From Acidimicrobiia bacterium (lineage in GTDB: Bacteria > Actinomycetota > Acidimicrobiia > Acidimicrobiales > Ilumatobacteraceae), in the NCBI GenBank assembly GCA_013811855.1, contig JACCUL010000212.1, positions 1-14,476 on the forward strand: a stretch of 14,476 bases of DNA, given 5' to 3'. The translations under genes and the position numbers were made by a program. The notes under the pieces are model-generated. The model was not told the origin of the DNA. It ran no database searches and saw only the letters and a program-made list of their open reading frames with translations. Positions 1 to 13,937 of the stretch are shown here, in pieces (the stretch's first letter is position 1; each line of letters begins with the position of its first letter).

Positions 1-2444
1 GGGGCGACGACGCTCGACGCGCCGAACGTCATCAGCGCGCTCGCCAGGCCGAGCAGCGTGCCGCCGCGCAGCACCGCCGACGTGCCGACGCTGCACGCCG
101 ACAGCACGACGCAGCTCGGCAGCCGGGCGCAGCGGTCGAGGTCGTGGACCGTCAGCGGACCGTCGGTCATCGACAGCGTGGAGAACAGCGGGTTGTCCTG
201 ACGGAACGCCCCGTGGCAGGCGAGGTGGGCCAGGTCGCTGCGCGCCAGCTCCGTGAGCGTGCGATCGGCCGTCGCCCCAACGCCGGTCAGGATCGTCGGG
301 CGGCGATGGCCGGCGGCGACGGCGTCGATCTCGGCCCGGGCTCCGGGCAGATCAGGCCCAGCGGCCAGCAGCACCCTGGTCGGCGACGACCCACCACGGC
401 GACGGGCGACAGTCCAGCCGACGAGGGAGGGCGAGACCGAGACGGCGCGCCCCCGGAACTCGGGCAGTGCGCCCCACGCCAAGCCGTGCAATGGGCCTGC
501 CGGTACGACGACGAGTGGGCGCGACGATCGAACCACGCGCACCGGGACGAGACGGACGACGAGTCGGCGGCCGACCTCGTCCAGCGAGGCGCGGGCGGCG
601 TCCCTCGATGCCTGCGACGCCTGGTTCCGGCTCAGCCGATGGAGCGCGAAGGTGCAGGCCTCGATGTCGTCGGCCACGCCGGCCTCGGGCCCGAGATCGT
701 GGAGCTGGGCCCGTCCGCCGACGACGCTCACGGCGTGGATCCGTCCGCCGAGGATGGCGTACTCGACGAGCGCGTGGTCGCCGAGCGTGGCGATCGCCTC
801 GGCGATGCTGACGGTGCGGCCGCCGCCCTCGCCGCGGCTGCGCCTGGTGTGCGTGCTGATGCTCCGTTCGAGCGCCAGCTGCCGTCGCCGCAACGCATCG
901 GCATCGGCGCCAACCCCGACGGCGGCGCGCAGGTCGGTCGTCACGATGCGCAGCTGCGACAGGAGGTCGGCCAGCACGTCGTCGTCGGGCGGCGTGGGCC
1001 GCGGCGCCACCCACAGCGTCTGGCGGGTCGACTCGAGGTGATCGAGGAACGCCCGCGGCCGGCGATCGCTCACGGCGAGGCGAACCCCGATGTCGACGAG
1101 CTGGGCTCCATGACCGGCGGCGAACGAGCGGAACTCCAACGCACCGAGAGTTGCCTGGTTCTCGCCGACGACACGCAGGCCGGTGCGAACGGCCCGGCGG
1201 GCGCCCCGCCGGTCGCCCCGGGATTCGGCCAGGAGACCCCGGGCCAAGTGGATGGCGGCCCGCTCGCCGGCGGGTCGCGTCGCGATGTCCCGCAGGCGGT
1301 CGAGCAAGCGGGCCGCCCGTTCCGGTTCACCGCAGGCGAGGAAGGCGCGGGCGCCATCCACGCGTGCCGCGACCGCCTGGCCGGACCAGCCGTGCTGGTC
1401 GAGGCGACCGGCCAGGTCGGCGAAGTCCTCGGCCAGCGCCACGTCCGACCTGCCCACGGCATCGATCTCGTCGAGCACGAACTCGGCCAGCGCCGCCCAT
1501 GCGCGGCGGTGCTGGCGCCGCAGCGAGGCGACGCTCTCGGCCGCCGCCTCCCGGGCACCCTCGATGCGACCGGCGGCGAGTCGACACCGCGCCGCCAGGA
1601 GCGCGGCATCGGCGATGTCCGTCTCGTTGCCCTGCTGGCGGACCCCCGCCAGCGCCCGGTCCGCTGTCGTGACCGCCTCGTGGAGCAGGTTGCTCTGCAA
1701 CAGCAGCTCGGCCAGGTCGCTCTGCACGACGGCCAGCACCTCTGGGCGGTCGAGCCCGGCGAGCAGCTCCTGCGCGCCGGCCATGTCGTCCATCGCCGCG
1801 CTCAGCTGCCCAGCCTGGGCGCGGGCGTAGCCGAGGTTGTGCCGGTTGGCGGCCGCCAGGTAGCGCAATCCCTCGGACTCGGCGAGGGCCACCGCGGCCG
1901 CCAGCGACCGCTCGGCGCCGGGCAGGTTGCCCTGTTGGGCGTGGAGCAGCCCGAGGTTGGTCAGGACGAACACCTCGGCGGCCGCGTCGGGGTGCTGTCG
2001 GAGCCGGTGGAGGGCGGCGCGGTAGTCGGCGGTCGCCGCGGCCAGGTCACCGGAGCGGTGGCGGATGAGGCCGCGCTGGTTCTCGAGGCGGGCGAGGTCG
2101 GCCCCGCTGAGGTGCGGCGCCGCGCCGGCCAGGATCTCCAGGGCGCCGTCGGCCGATCCCGTGTACAGCGCCACGAGCGCCAACGAGGTGTCGATGCGCG
2201 CCGCCAGCACCTCGTCTCCCGCCGCGACGGCCTCCTGCCGGGCCTCGAAGAGGTCCTCGGCGCCGGCCTGCAGATCACCCCGTTCCCGCCTGGCCAGCCC
2301 CCGCGCCCACCGGGCCTCGGCCCGCTCGGCCGTCGTCGCGGACGGCGCGAGGATGATCCCCGTGGCGATGTCGACGGCCGTCAGCGGATCGTCCTGTACC
2401 AACGCGAACGCCGAGCGCAGCGTCCGATTGGGCTTGACGGTCAC
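1..2444 (-). CDS. TPR-CHAT protein (caspase-like cysteine protease fold), C-terminus cut by window edge
   Basis: An uninterrupted frame of 814 codons runs from a GTG at 2444 off the left edge, so the C-terminus is missing. The start is well fixed: an in-frame TGA lies about 30 nt upstream with no other start codon between. Residues about 20-420 are Ala/Leu-rich helical repeats of TPR type (e.g. NLGLLHAQQGNLPGAERSL, NLGYARAQAGQLSAAM). From about residue 545 a CHAT domain begins (GDHALVEYAILGGRIHAVSV; VVPAGPLHGLAWGALPE). The catalytic pair is present: His744 in ACHG and Cys784 in LSACS, 40 residues apart, followed by GTLLGLASALM. CHAT domains belong to the caspase/separase clan (CD); TPR-CHAT proteins include Csx29 of the type III-E CRISPR protease. 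No signal peptide or membrane segment is visible, so it is probably cytoplasmic. TPRs usually bind protein partners. It is divergent from an S8 protease gene, a possible partner or substrate (inference). Confidence 0.93.
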   Translation of the reverse strand, partial: MTVKPNRTLRSAFALVQDDPLTAVDIATGIILAPSATTAERAEARWARGLARRERGDLQAGAEDLFEARQEAVAAGDEVLAARIDTSLALVALYTGSADGALEILAGAAPHLSGADLARLENQRGLIRHRSGDLAAATADYRAALHRLRQHPDAAAEVFVLTNLGLLHAQQGNLPGAERSLAAAVALAESEGLRYLAAANRHNLGYARAQAGQLSAAMDDMAGAQELLAGLDRPEVLAVVQSDLAELLLQSNLLHEAVTTADRALAGVRQQGNETDIADAALLAARCRLAAGRIEGAREAAAESVASLRRQHRRAWAALAEFVLDEIDAVGRSDVALAEDFADLAGRLDQHGWSGQAVAARVDGARAFLACGEPERAARLLDRLRDIATRPAGERAAIHLARGLLAESRGDRRGARRAVRTGLRVVGENQATLGALEFRSFAAGHGAQLVDIGVRLAVSDRRPRAFLDHLESTRQTLWVAPRPTPPDDDVLADLLSQLRIVTTDLRAAVGVGADADALRRRQLALERSISTHTRRSRGEGGGRTVSIAEAIATLGDHALVEYAILGGRIHAVSVVGGRAQLHDLGPEAGVADDIEACTFALHRLSRNQASQASRDAARASLDEVGRRLVVRLVPVRVVRSSRPLVVVPAGPLHGLAWGALPEFRGRAVSVSPSLVGWTVARRRGGSSPTRVLLAAGPDLPGARAEIDAVAAGHRRPTILTGVGATADRTLTELARSDLAHLACHGAFRQDNPLFSTLSMTDGPLTVHDLDRCARLPSCVVLSACSVGTSAVLRGGTLLGLASALMTFGASSVVA

Positions 2445-2456
2445 GGCCGGATCGTA
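2445..2456 (-). promoter_or_regulatory. -10 box for a leaderless TPR-CHAT transcript
   Basis: On the minus strand TACGAT (2456-2451, matching TANNNT) is followed by exactly six bases, CCGGCC, and then the GTG start at 2444. Transcription would therefore begin at the first base of the start codon. No Shine-Dalgarno sequence precedes the GTG, which fits leaderless translation, common in actinobacteria. The -35 region (around GTCGGC) is poor, so an activator or alternative sigma factor may be needed. Confidence 0.5.
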
Positions 2457-2473
2457 TGAGTTGTCACCTCATA
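2455..2473. promoter_or_regulatory. Inverted repeat in the divergent spacer, candidate shared operator
   Basis: TATGAG (2455-2460), seven bases, then CTCATA (2468-2473): a perfect 6-bp-arm palindrome in the 69-bp spacer between the divergent TPR-CHAT and S8 protease starts. It overlaps the first two bases of the TPR-CHAT -10 box and fills much of its -35/-10 spacer, and it lies about 40 bp upstream of the S8 start. A dimeric regulator bound here could control both genes. No regulator gene is visible in the window, and a chance palindrome is possible. Confidence 0.4.
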
Positions 2474-2501
2474 GCCGACGGGCCGGCTCGACCCAACGAA
2501 G

Positions 2502-2507
2502 AAGGAG
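2502..2507 (+). promoter_or_regulatory. Ribosome binding site of the S8 protease gene
   Basis: AAGGAG ends six bases before the GTG at 2514. It decides the start in favour of the first of two adjacent GTG codons (2514 and 2517). It also contrasts with the opposite gene, which has no ribosome binding site. Confidence 0.85.
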
Positions 2508-2513
2508 AGCACC

Positions 2514-3914
2514 GTGGTGAGCGACAGCGCCGAGCAGTCCACGTCGGAGGTCGACCTCCTGGCCCGGTTCGAGCAGCGCGGCATCGTGGCGGCTCGGGAC
2601 CGCCGGGGCGACGGAGCGCTGATGCGACGCAATCAGTGCATCGTGCGCTGGACGGACGTCGACGGCGGCGTAGAAGCGGTCAAGCGCGAGTTGGAACGGG
2701 CCCGCCTCTACCAGCGACCGCGGGACGACAAGGCGGACGACGGGACCCGGATCATCGGCAGGCTGTTGCAGTTCACCGTCCCGAGCCGGCGCGACGCCAC
2801 GATCGCACCCGTCGACGAGATCGCTGCGGCCATCGAGACGCTGGCCGAGGTCGGCATCAGGGCCACCCCCAACTACGTGTACTTCGGTGCGGCGGAGTTC
2901 ACCGGGCACCCGCTGTACGCCGGCAGCCCGCTCTACGCCGGCAGCCCGCTGTACGCCGGCAGCCCGCTGTACGCGGGATCGGGCGAGCTGCGCTCCAGCG
3001 CCCGACCGACGCTCGACGCGCCGCCGTTCCCGGAGATCGCCTCGACTCGCAAGGGCGGCAGCACGCCGAAGGTGCTCGTCCTCGACACCGGCCTGAAGAC
3101 GGTCGTCGACGCCGACGGGGTCCGCTGGGCCGCGCACCACGAGCTGCGCGAGCACTGCATCATCCATCAGCGCGAGGACGAGGAGTGGCGCATCGACGGC
3201 GACCCGAACGTCATCGACGACGAGGACGAGGAGGACAGCAACGCCAACGGCCACCTCGACGTGCAGTCGGGCCACGGCACGTTCATCGCCGGCATCGTCG
3301 CCCGCCTGTGCCCGGAGGCCGAGATCCACGTCGACGGCGTGCTCTCCAGCTTCGGTGACGGTGACGACGTGTCGATCGGCGACGGCCTGCGGCGGGCGAT
3401 CGGCCGCCTCGGCGGTGAGCAGTTCGACGTCGTCGTGATGAGCCTCGGCGCCTACACTGTCGACGACGAGCCGCCGCCGCTGGCCGACACGATCGCCGAG
3501 CTCGTCGGTCCCGAGACACTGGTCGTGGCGGCCGCCGGCAACGCCGGCTCGCCCCGCCTCTGCTGGCCGGCGGCCCTTCCCGACGTTGTCGCTGTTGGGG
3601 CGCTCGACAGTCCAGGGCGGGCGTGGTTCTCCAACTACGGCGGCTGGGTCGATGCCTGCGCGCCGGGGGTCGACGTGCGCAGCACGTTCTTCAGCGGCGT
3701 CAACGACCCGGTCGACGACATGGCCACGATGTTCAACGAGTTCGTCGGTTGGGCGACCTGGAACGGGACGAGCTTCACGGCGCCGAAGGTCGCCGCCGTG
3801 ATCGCCGCCGACATGGTTCGCAACGGCGGCTCGTCCCGCGGGTCGTGGAGGCGCCTGTCCGGCTACCAGCACTTTCGGTACCCCGACCTCGGCGTCGTGT
3901 TCAACGTGCTGTGA
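2514..3914 (+). CDS. Subtilisin-family (S8) serine protease with N-terminal prodomain and PLYAGS repeat linker
   Basis: 466 aa. The complete S8 catalytic set is visible: Asp191 (VLVLDTGL), His254 (SGHGTFIAGI), oxyanion Asn343 (AAAGNAG) and Ser420 (NGTSFTAPKVAAV). Residues about 40-126 look like a subtilase propeptide (I9-like): mixed alpha/beta pattern ending in ATPNYVYFG, similar to the PNYxY end of known prodomains. Residues 133-156 are four tandem PLYAGS units joining prodomain and protease. Between Asp and His is an acidic stretch ending DSNANGHLD (241-249), matching a calcium-binding DxNxNGxxD loop. There is no signal peptide or membrane segment, so it is probably an intracellular zymogen, unlike most secreted subtilases. 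The start is GTG at 2514 with a good ribosome binding site. It heads a cluster with the methyltransferase, which overlaps by 4 nt. Substrate unknown; activation by the neighbouring CHAT protein is inference. Confidence 0.95.
   Translation: MVSDSAEQSTSEVDLLARFEQRGIVAARDRRGDGALMRRNQCIVRWTDVDGGVEAVKRELERARLYQRPRDDKADDGTRIIGRLLQFTVPSRRDATIAPVDEIAAAIETLAEVGIRATPNYVYFGAAEFTGHPLYAGSPLYAGSPLYAGSPLYAGSGELRSSARPTLDAPPFPEIASTRKGGSTPKVLVLDTGLKTVVDADGVRWAAHHELREHCIIHQREDEEWRIDGDPNVIDDEDEEDSNANGHLDVQSGHGTFIAGIVARLCPEAEIHVDGVLSSFGDGDDVSIGDGLRRAIGRLGGEQFDVVVMSLGAYTVDDEPPPLADTIAELVGPETLVVAAAGNAGSPRLCWPAALPDVVAVGALDSPGRAWFSNYGGWVDACAPGVDVRSTFFSGVNDPVDDMATMFNEFVGWATWNGTSFTAPKVAAVIAADMVRNGGSSRGSWRRLSGYQHFRYPDLGVVFNVL
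2910..2981 (+). repeat. Four tandem 18-bp units encoding PLYAGS
   Basis: The unit CCGCTGTACGCCGGCAGC is present four times without gaps. Copies 1 and 3 are identical, copy 2 differs at one silent base, and copy 4 differs at four silent third/serine-codon positions. All four encode PLYAGS (residues 133-156 of the S8 protease). Units 1-3 are near-identical DNA, so recent slippage-type duplication is likely and the copy number could vary between strains. The last copy is the most diverged. Confidence 0.95.
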
Positions 3915-4540
3915 CGCGCTCCGGCTCCGGAGCCGACCCCGACGGCCGGGTCGCCGCGGCGAGAGCGCTGCGGACGCCGGCTGAAGCCATCGCGATCTAC
4001 GCGACGTGGGCCGCCTCGTACGACCGGGACGTCTTCGAGCGGCTCGGCGTCACGGGGACCGATCGCATCGCCGACCTGCTCGCCGAGCACGTGCCCGACC
4101 GCCACGCCGCCGTGCTCGACGTCGGGTGCGGGACCGGCGCCGCCGGCGTCCGGCTGCGGACGCACGGGTTCGTGACGATCGACGGCATCGACATCTCCCA
4201 GCCCATGCTCGATCGGGCCGCGGCGACGGGCGCCTACCGCCGGCTCGTCGCCGCCGACGTGCACGAACCGCGGCCCGTGCCGGACGCCTCCTACGACGCC
4301 TGCGTGTCGGCCGGCACGTTCACGACGGGCCACGTGCGCCCGAGCGCCCTCGGAGGAATCGTTGCCGCGTTGCGACCGGGCGCGGTCATCGCCTGGGTGG
4401 TCGCCAGCGCCGTCATCGAGGAGTTCCGGCCGGCGCTCGACGCGCTGGGGCTCGACGTGCGCCACGACGCCGTCGAGCCGATCCGCCGCGATGGTCCGCC
4501 CGAAGCGACGATGCTGGTCGCCAGGTTGCCCACCGGGTGA
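3911..4540 (+). CDS. Class I SAM-dependent methyltransferase
   Basis: 209 aa from a GTG at 3911 that overlaps the S8 stop codon (GTGA), the usual sign of translational coupling. The frame is open further upstream, but that part lies inside the protease gene and is not coding. Motif I, VLDVGCGTGAAG (68-79), is the SAM-binding loop; the acidic motif is DGIDIS (91-96), and AADVHE follows at about 114-119. The N-terminal IYATWAASYDRDV and the overall spacing resemble the METTL27/Williams-Beuren-type small methyltransferases, whose substrates are largely undefined. It lacks an obvious target-recognition domain, so DNA methylation is unlikely; a small molecule or protein is more plausible. Coupling to the protease suggests a shared process, but the substrate cannot be read from sequence. 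Confidence 0.9.
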   Translation: MTRSGSGADPDGRVAAARALRTPAEAIAIYATWAASYDRDVFERLGVTGTDRIADLLAEHVPDRHAAVLDVGCGTGAAGVRLRTHGFVTIDGIDISQPMLDRAAATGAYRRLVAADVHEPRPVPDASYDACVSAGTFTTGHVRPSALGGIVAALRPGAVIAWVVASAVIEEFRPALDALGLDVRHDAVEPIRRDGPPEATMLVARLPTG

Positions 4541-4552
4541 CACGATGGTTCC

Positions 4553-5524
4553 GTGATCATCGACGCCGCCTGGTACGCCGACGGGCGCCGGGCGCTTGAA
4601 ACCGACTCCATCGAGAAGCTCGCCGCCGAACGGGGCGGCACCGGCTTCGGATGGTTGGGCCTCTTCCGCCCGACCGATGGCGAGCTCAGCGAGGCCGCAT
4701 CGGCGTTCGAGCTCCCCGACCTCGCCGTCGAGGACGCCCGCCAGAAGCACGACCGGCCGAAGGTCGAGCGCCACGAGTCGTGCCTCGTCACCGTCGTGCC
4801 GACGGCGCGGTACGTCGACGAGCGGGAGGAGGTCGAGTTCGGCGAGCTGTTCCTGTTCGCCGGGCGCGACTACGTCCTGACCGTGCGCTACGGCGACGCG
4901 GCACCGCTGCGCGGCGTGCGCCACGCGCTGGAGGACTATCCCGAGCGGCTGGCCCACGGGCCCGGTGCCGTGCTCCAGGCTGCGCTGCTGCACGTCGTGC
5001 AGTCCTACGTTCCGGTCGTCGAGGGGCTCGAGCACGATGTGCGTGAGGTCGAGCGAGCCGTCTTCAACGAGGAGCGCGACCAGCCGACGCGGCGCATCTA
5101 CTTCCTGATCCGCGAGGTCCTCGACTTCCTCGTCGCGCTGGAGCCGATGTCGTCGGCCGTCAAGCGGCTGACGGCCCCCGAGTGCATCCCGTGGGTCCAT
5201 CCCGAGATCGTGCCGCTCTTCCGTGACGTCGACGATGCGCTCTCCGAGATCGTCGAACGCGGCCGGACCGTGCACCAGCTCCTCAACAACGTGCTCGCCG
5301 CCAGCCTGACCCAGGCGTCGGTCCGCCAGAACGAGGACACCCGCAAGATCTCGGCCTGGGCCGCCATCGGGATCGTCCCGACGATCGTCGCCGGCCTGTT
5401 CGGGATGAACGTCGGCGGCATCCCCGGCAACACCCACTGGATCGGCTTCGCCGCCGTGACGGTGGCGACGTTCCTCGTCTGCTACCTGCTCTACCGCCGC
5501 TTCAAGGCCACAGGCTGGCTGTAG
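4553..5524 (+). CDS. corA: CorA-family divalent cation (Mg2+/Co2+) channel
   Basis: 323 aa, a normal CorA length. The long N-terminal cytoplasmic part is followed by helical segments (about 140-265) and two C-terminal membrane helices (about 266-284 and 296-315). The signature GMN is at 284-286 (GLFGMNVGGIPG), at the end of the first helix as expected for the pore entrance. The tail YRRFKATGWL is the typical positively charged CorA end. CorA proteins are homopentamers carrying Mg2+ inward. The start is GTG at 4553, 12 nt after the methyltransferase stop, with no clear ribosome binding site, so translation may depend on the upstream gene. Its presence may be incidental housekeeping co-transcription; a link to the proteases is not shown. 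Confidence 0.95.
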   Translation: MIIDAAWYADGRRALETDSIEKLAAERGGTGFGWLGLFRPTDGELSEAASAFELPDLAVEDARQKHDRPKVERHESCLVTVVPTARYVDEREEVEFGELFLFAGRDYVLTVRYGDAAPLRGVRHALEDYPERLAHGPGAVLQAALLHVVQSYVPVVEGLEHDVREVERAVFNEERDQPTRRIYFLIREVLDFLVALEPMSSAVKRLTAPECIPWVHPEIVPLFRDVDDALSEIVERGRTVHQLLNNVLAASLTQASVRQNEDTRKISAWAAIGIVPTIVAGLFGMNVGGIPGNTHWIGFAAVTVATFLVCYLLYRRFKATGWL

Positions 5525-5530
5525 CGGCCG

Positions 5531-5544
5531 TCTTCGATGGAAGA
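5531..5544. terminator. Weak hairpin between convergent corA and rpoC stops
   Basis: Only 22 bp separate the corA stop (5522-5524) from the rpoC stop (5547-5549, read from the other strand). They contain TCTTC-GATG-GAAGA, a 5-bp stem with a 4-base loop and no U-run on either side. It may contribute to bidirectional termination, but it is too weak to call with confidence. Confidence 0.2.
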
Positions 5545-5546
5545 GA

Positions 5547-9409
<3,863 letters not shown>

Positions 9410-9422
<13 letters not shown>

Positions 9423-9613
9423 CTGGGTTCCTGCTTCTCGTCGTGTCGGGTCTTCGTCGTGGTTGATGTGAGGATCGGGACTGTTTTCAGGGACCGCTTC
9501 GGCCCCCGTCCGCAGTGAGCGTGGATGGTCAGGTCGAGCGTTGCGGCGGAGCCGCCGGGCCGCCAGGCCCAGCGAGACACGCCGAGCGACGAGTCTTCGA
9601 GGAGCGAGGCCAT
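9410..9613 (-). CDS. Doubtful 67-codon ORF in the rpoB-rpoC spacer
   Basis: The ATG directly follows the rpoB TAG stop (TAGATG). GAGG lies nine bases upstream. The ORF fills the whole spacer and ends 13 nt inside rpoC, so a terminating ribosome could reinitiate on the rpoC ATG. The first two thirds have G/C-rich third positions like real genes here; the last part does not. The protein has no recognisable motif. Long chance ORFs are common at this GC content, so it may be only untranslated spacer. If real, a coupling or leader-type role would be the guess. Confidence 0.2.
9544..9570 (-). other. Two adjacent stem-loops in the rpoB-rpoC spacer
   Basis: Read on the minus strand: GGGCC-TGGC-GGCCC (9570-9557), then CGGCG-GCTC-CGCCG (9557-9544), sharing one base. 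Neither is followed by a U-run, so they are not an ordinary intrinsic terminator. They could be an RNA-processing or pausing element tuning rpoC relative to rpoB. The rest of the 191-bp spacer shows nothing beyond the rpoC ribosome binding site (AGGA, 9432-9429). Confidence 0.35.
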
Positions 9614-13216
<3,603 letters not shown>

Positions 13217-13222
13217 GGATCA

Positions 13223-13228
13223 CTCCTT
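13223..13228 (-). promoter_or_regulatory. Ribosome binding site deciding the rpoB GTG start
   Basis: AAGGAG on the minus strand (13228-13223), six bases before the GTG at 13216. No other nearby start codon in frame has such a site. Confidence 0.85.
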
Positions 13229-13390
13229 GGGGGCTCGGGGGTCGCAGACGACGAGACGCGCCGAACCAGGCCCGACGACGGGAAGGGAACAGCAGGCGCA
13301 CGGCAACGGAGCAGCCTAGCGGCCCAGGGCGCACCAAATCAACCAGCATCCGGGCAGAGACGCCCGAGCCGGGACTCCAGGTGGGGACAG

Positions 13391-13419
13391 AGGGTAGGGA
13401 ACCGACGGGGCGCTGTCAA
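13391..13419 (-). promoter_or_regulatory. rpoBC promoter in the rplL-rpoB spacer
   Basis: Minus strand: TTGACA (13419-13414), a 17-bp spacer, then TACCCT (13396-13391). The -35 is a perfect consensus and the -10 fits TANNNT, the actinobacterial housekeeping pattern. The predicted transcript start is near 13384, giving a leader of about 168 nt before rpoB. That leader contains two mutually exclusive short stems between 13351 and 13373. A separate rpoB promoter is known in mycobacteria, where rplJL and rpoBC are transcribed partly independently. Confidence 0.75.
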
Positions 13420-13429
13420 GGATTGGTGT

Positions 13430-13487
13430 CGGGACGTGATCCCGTCCTGGTCGGGATCCCGGCGAACGCGTCGCCAGAACCCCGACC
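13430..13487 (-). terminator. Tandem hairpins after rplL: candidate attenuator or terminator
   Basis: The first structure (13487-13449, minus strand) pairs GGTCGGG with CCCGACC around an inner stem GGCGA-CGCGT-TCGCC, separated by a symmetric 5/5 internal loop. The second (13444-13430) is CGGGA-TCACG-TCCCG. They begin 15 bp after the rplL stop and end just before the rpoBC -35 box. There is no U-run, as is common for high-GC actinobacterial terminators. The position matches the rplL-rpoB attenuator and processing region known in E. coli, so partial termination or RNA processing is likely. Confidence 0.5.
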
Positions 13488-13501
13488 GGAACGAGCGTCG
13501 C

Positions 13502-13885
13502 TCACTTGAGCTCGACGGAGGCGCCGGCGTCCTCGAGCTTGGCCTTGGCCGCGTCGGCGGCGTCCTTGTTGGCCTTCTCGAGCACGGCCTTGGGGGCCGC
13601 GTCGACGAGGTCCTTGGCCTCCTTCAGCCCCAGGCTGGTCAGCTCGCGCACGGCCTTGATGACCTGGATCTTCTGGGCGCCGGCGGCGGTGAGGACGACG
13701 TCGAACTCGTCCTTCTCCTCCTCGGCGGCGGCGGCCGCGCCGCCACCGGCCGGGGCCGCGGCGGCGACGGCCATCGGGGCCGCGGCAGTCACGTCGAAGC
13801 GCTCCTCGAACGCGTCGAGCAGCTCCTTCAGCTCGAGCACGGTCATGCCGCTGATCGAGTCCAGGATCTCTTCCTTGGTAGCCAT
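13502..13885 (-). CDS. rplL: Large ribosomal subunit protein bL12 (L7/L12)
   Basis: 127 aa, normal length. The N-terminal dimerisation part (1-33) contains LDSISGMTVLELKELLDAFE. The flexible Ala/Gly hinge (34-54) is followed by acidic EEEKDEFDVVL. The conserved globular C-terminal domain includes KIQVIKAVRELTSLGLKEAK (72-91), which contacts elongation and initiation factors. Multiple copies bind L10 to form the ribosomal stalk. The start ATG at 13885 has GAAGGA eight bases upstream. It lies 52 bp after rplJ, in the same operon. Confidence 0.99.
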   Translation of the reverse strand: MATKEEILDSISGMTVLELKELLDAFEERFDVTAAAPMAVAAAAPAGGGAAAAAEEEKDEFDVVLTAAGAQKIQVIKAVRELTSLGLKEAKDLVDAAPKAVLEKANKDAADAAKAKLEDAGASVELK

Positions 13886-13937
13886 GTTCGTGTTCCTTCG
13901 GGTGCGGGTGGTGGGTTGGTCGAGCGGGTCGCGGGCG

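Noticed and set aside
144..2459. Plus-strand ORF of 771 codons opposite the TPR-CHAT gene
   Set aside because: Its product is Arg/Gly/Ala-rich with no domain, while the minus strand has a clear TPR-CHAT protein with catalytic motifs.
2434..2460. TTGACG and TATGAG as a promoter for the S8 protease
   Set aside because: The spacer is only 15 bp and the -10 lacks the final T; too weak to annotate.
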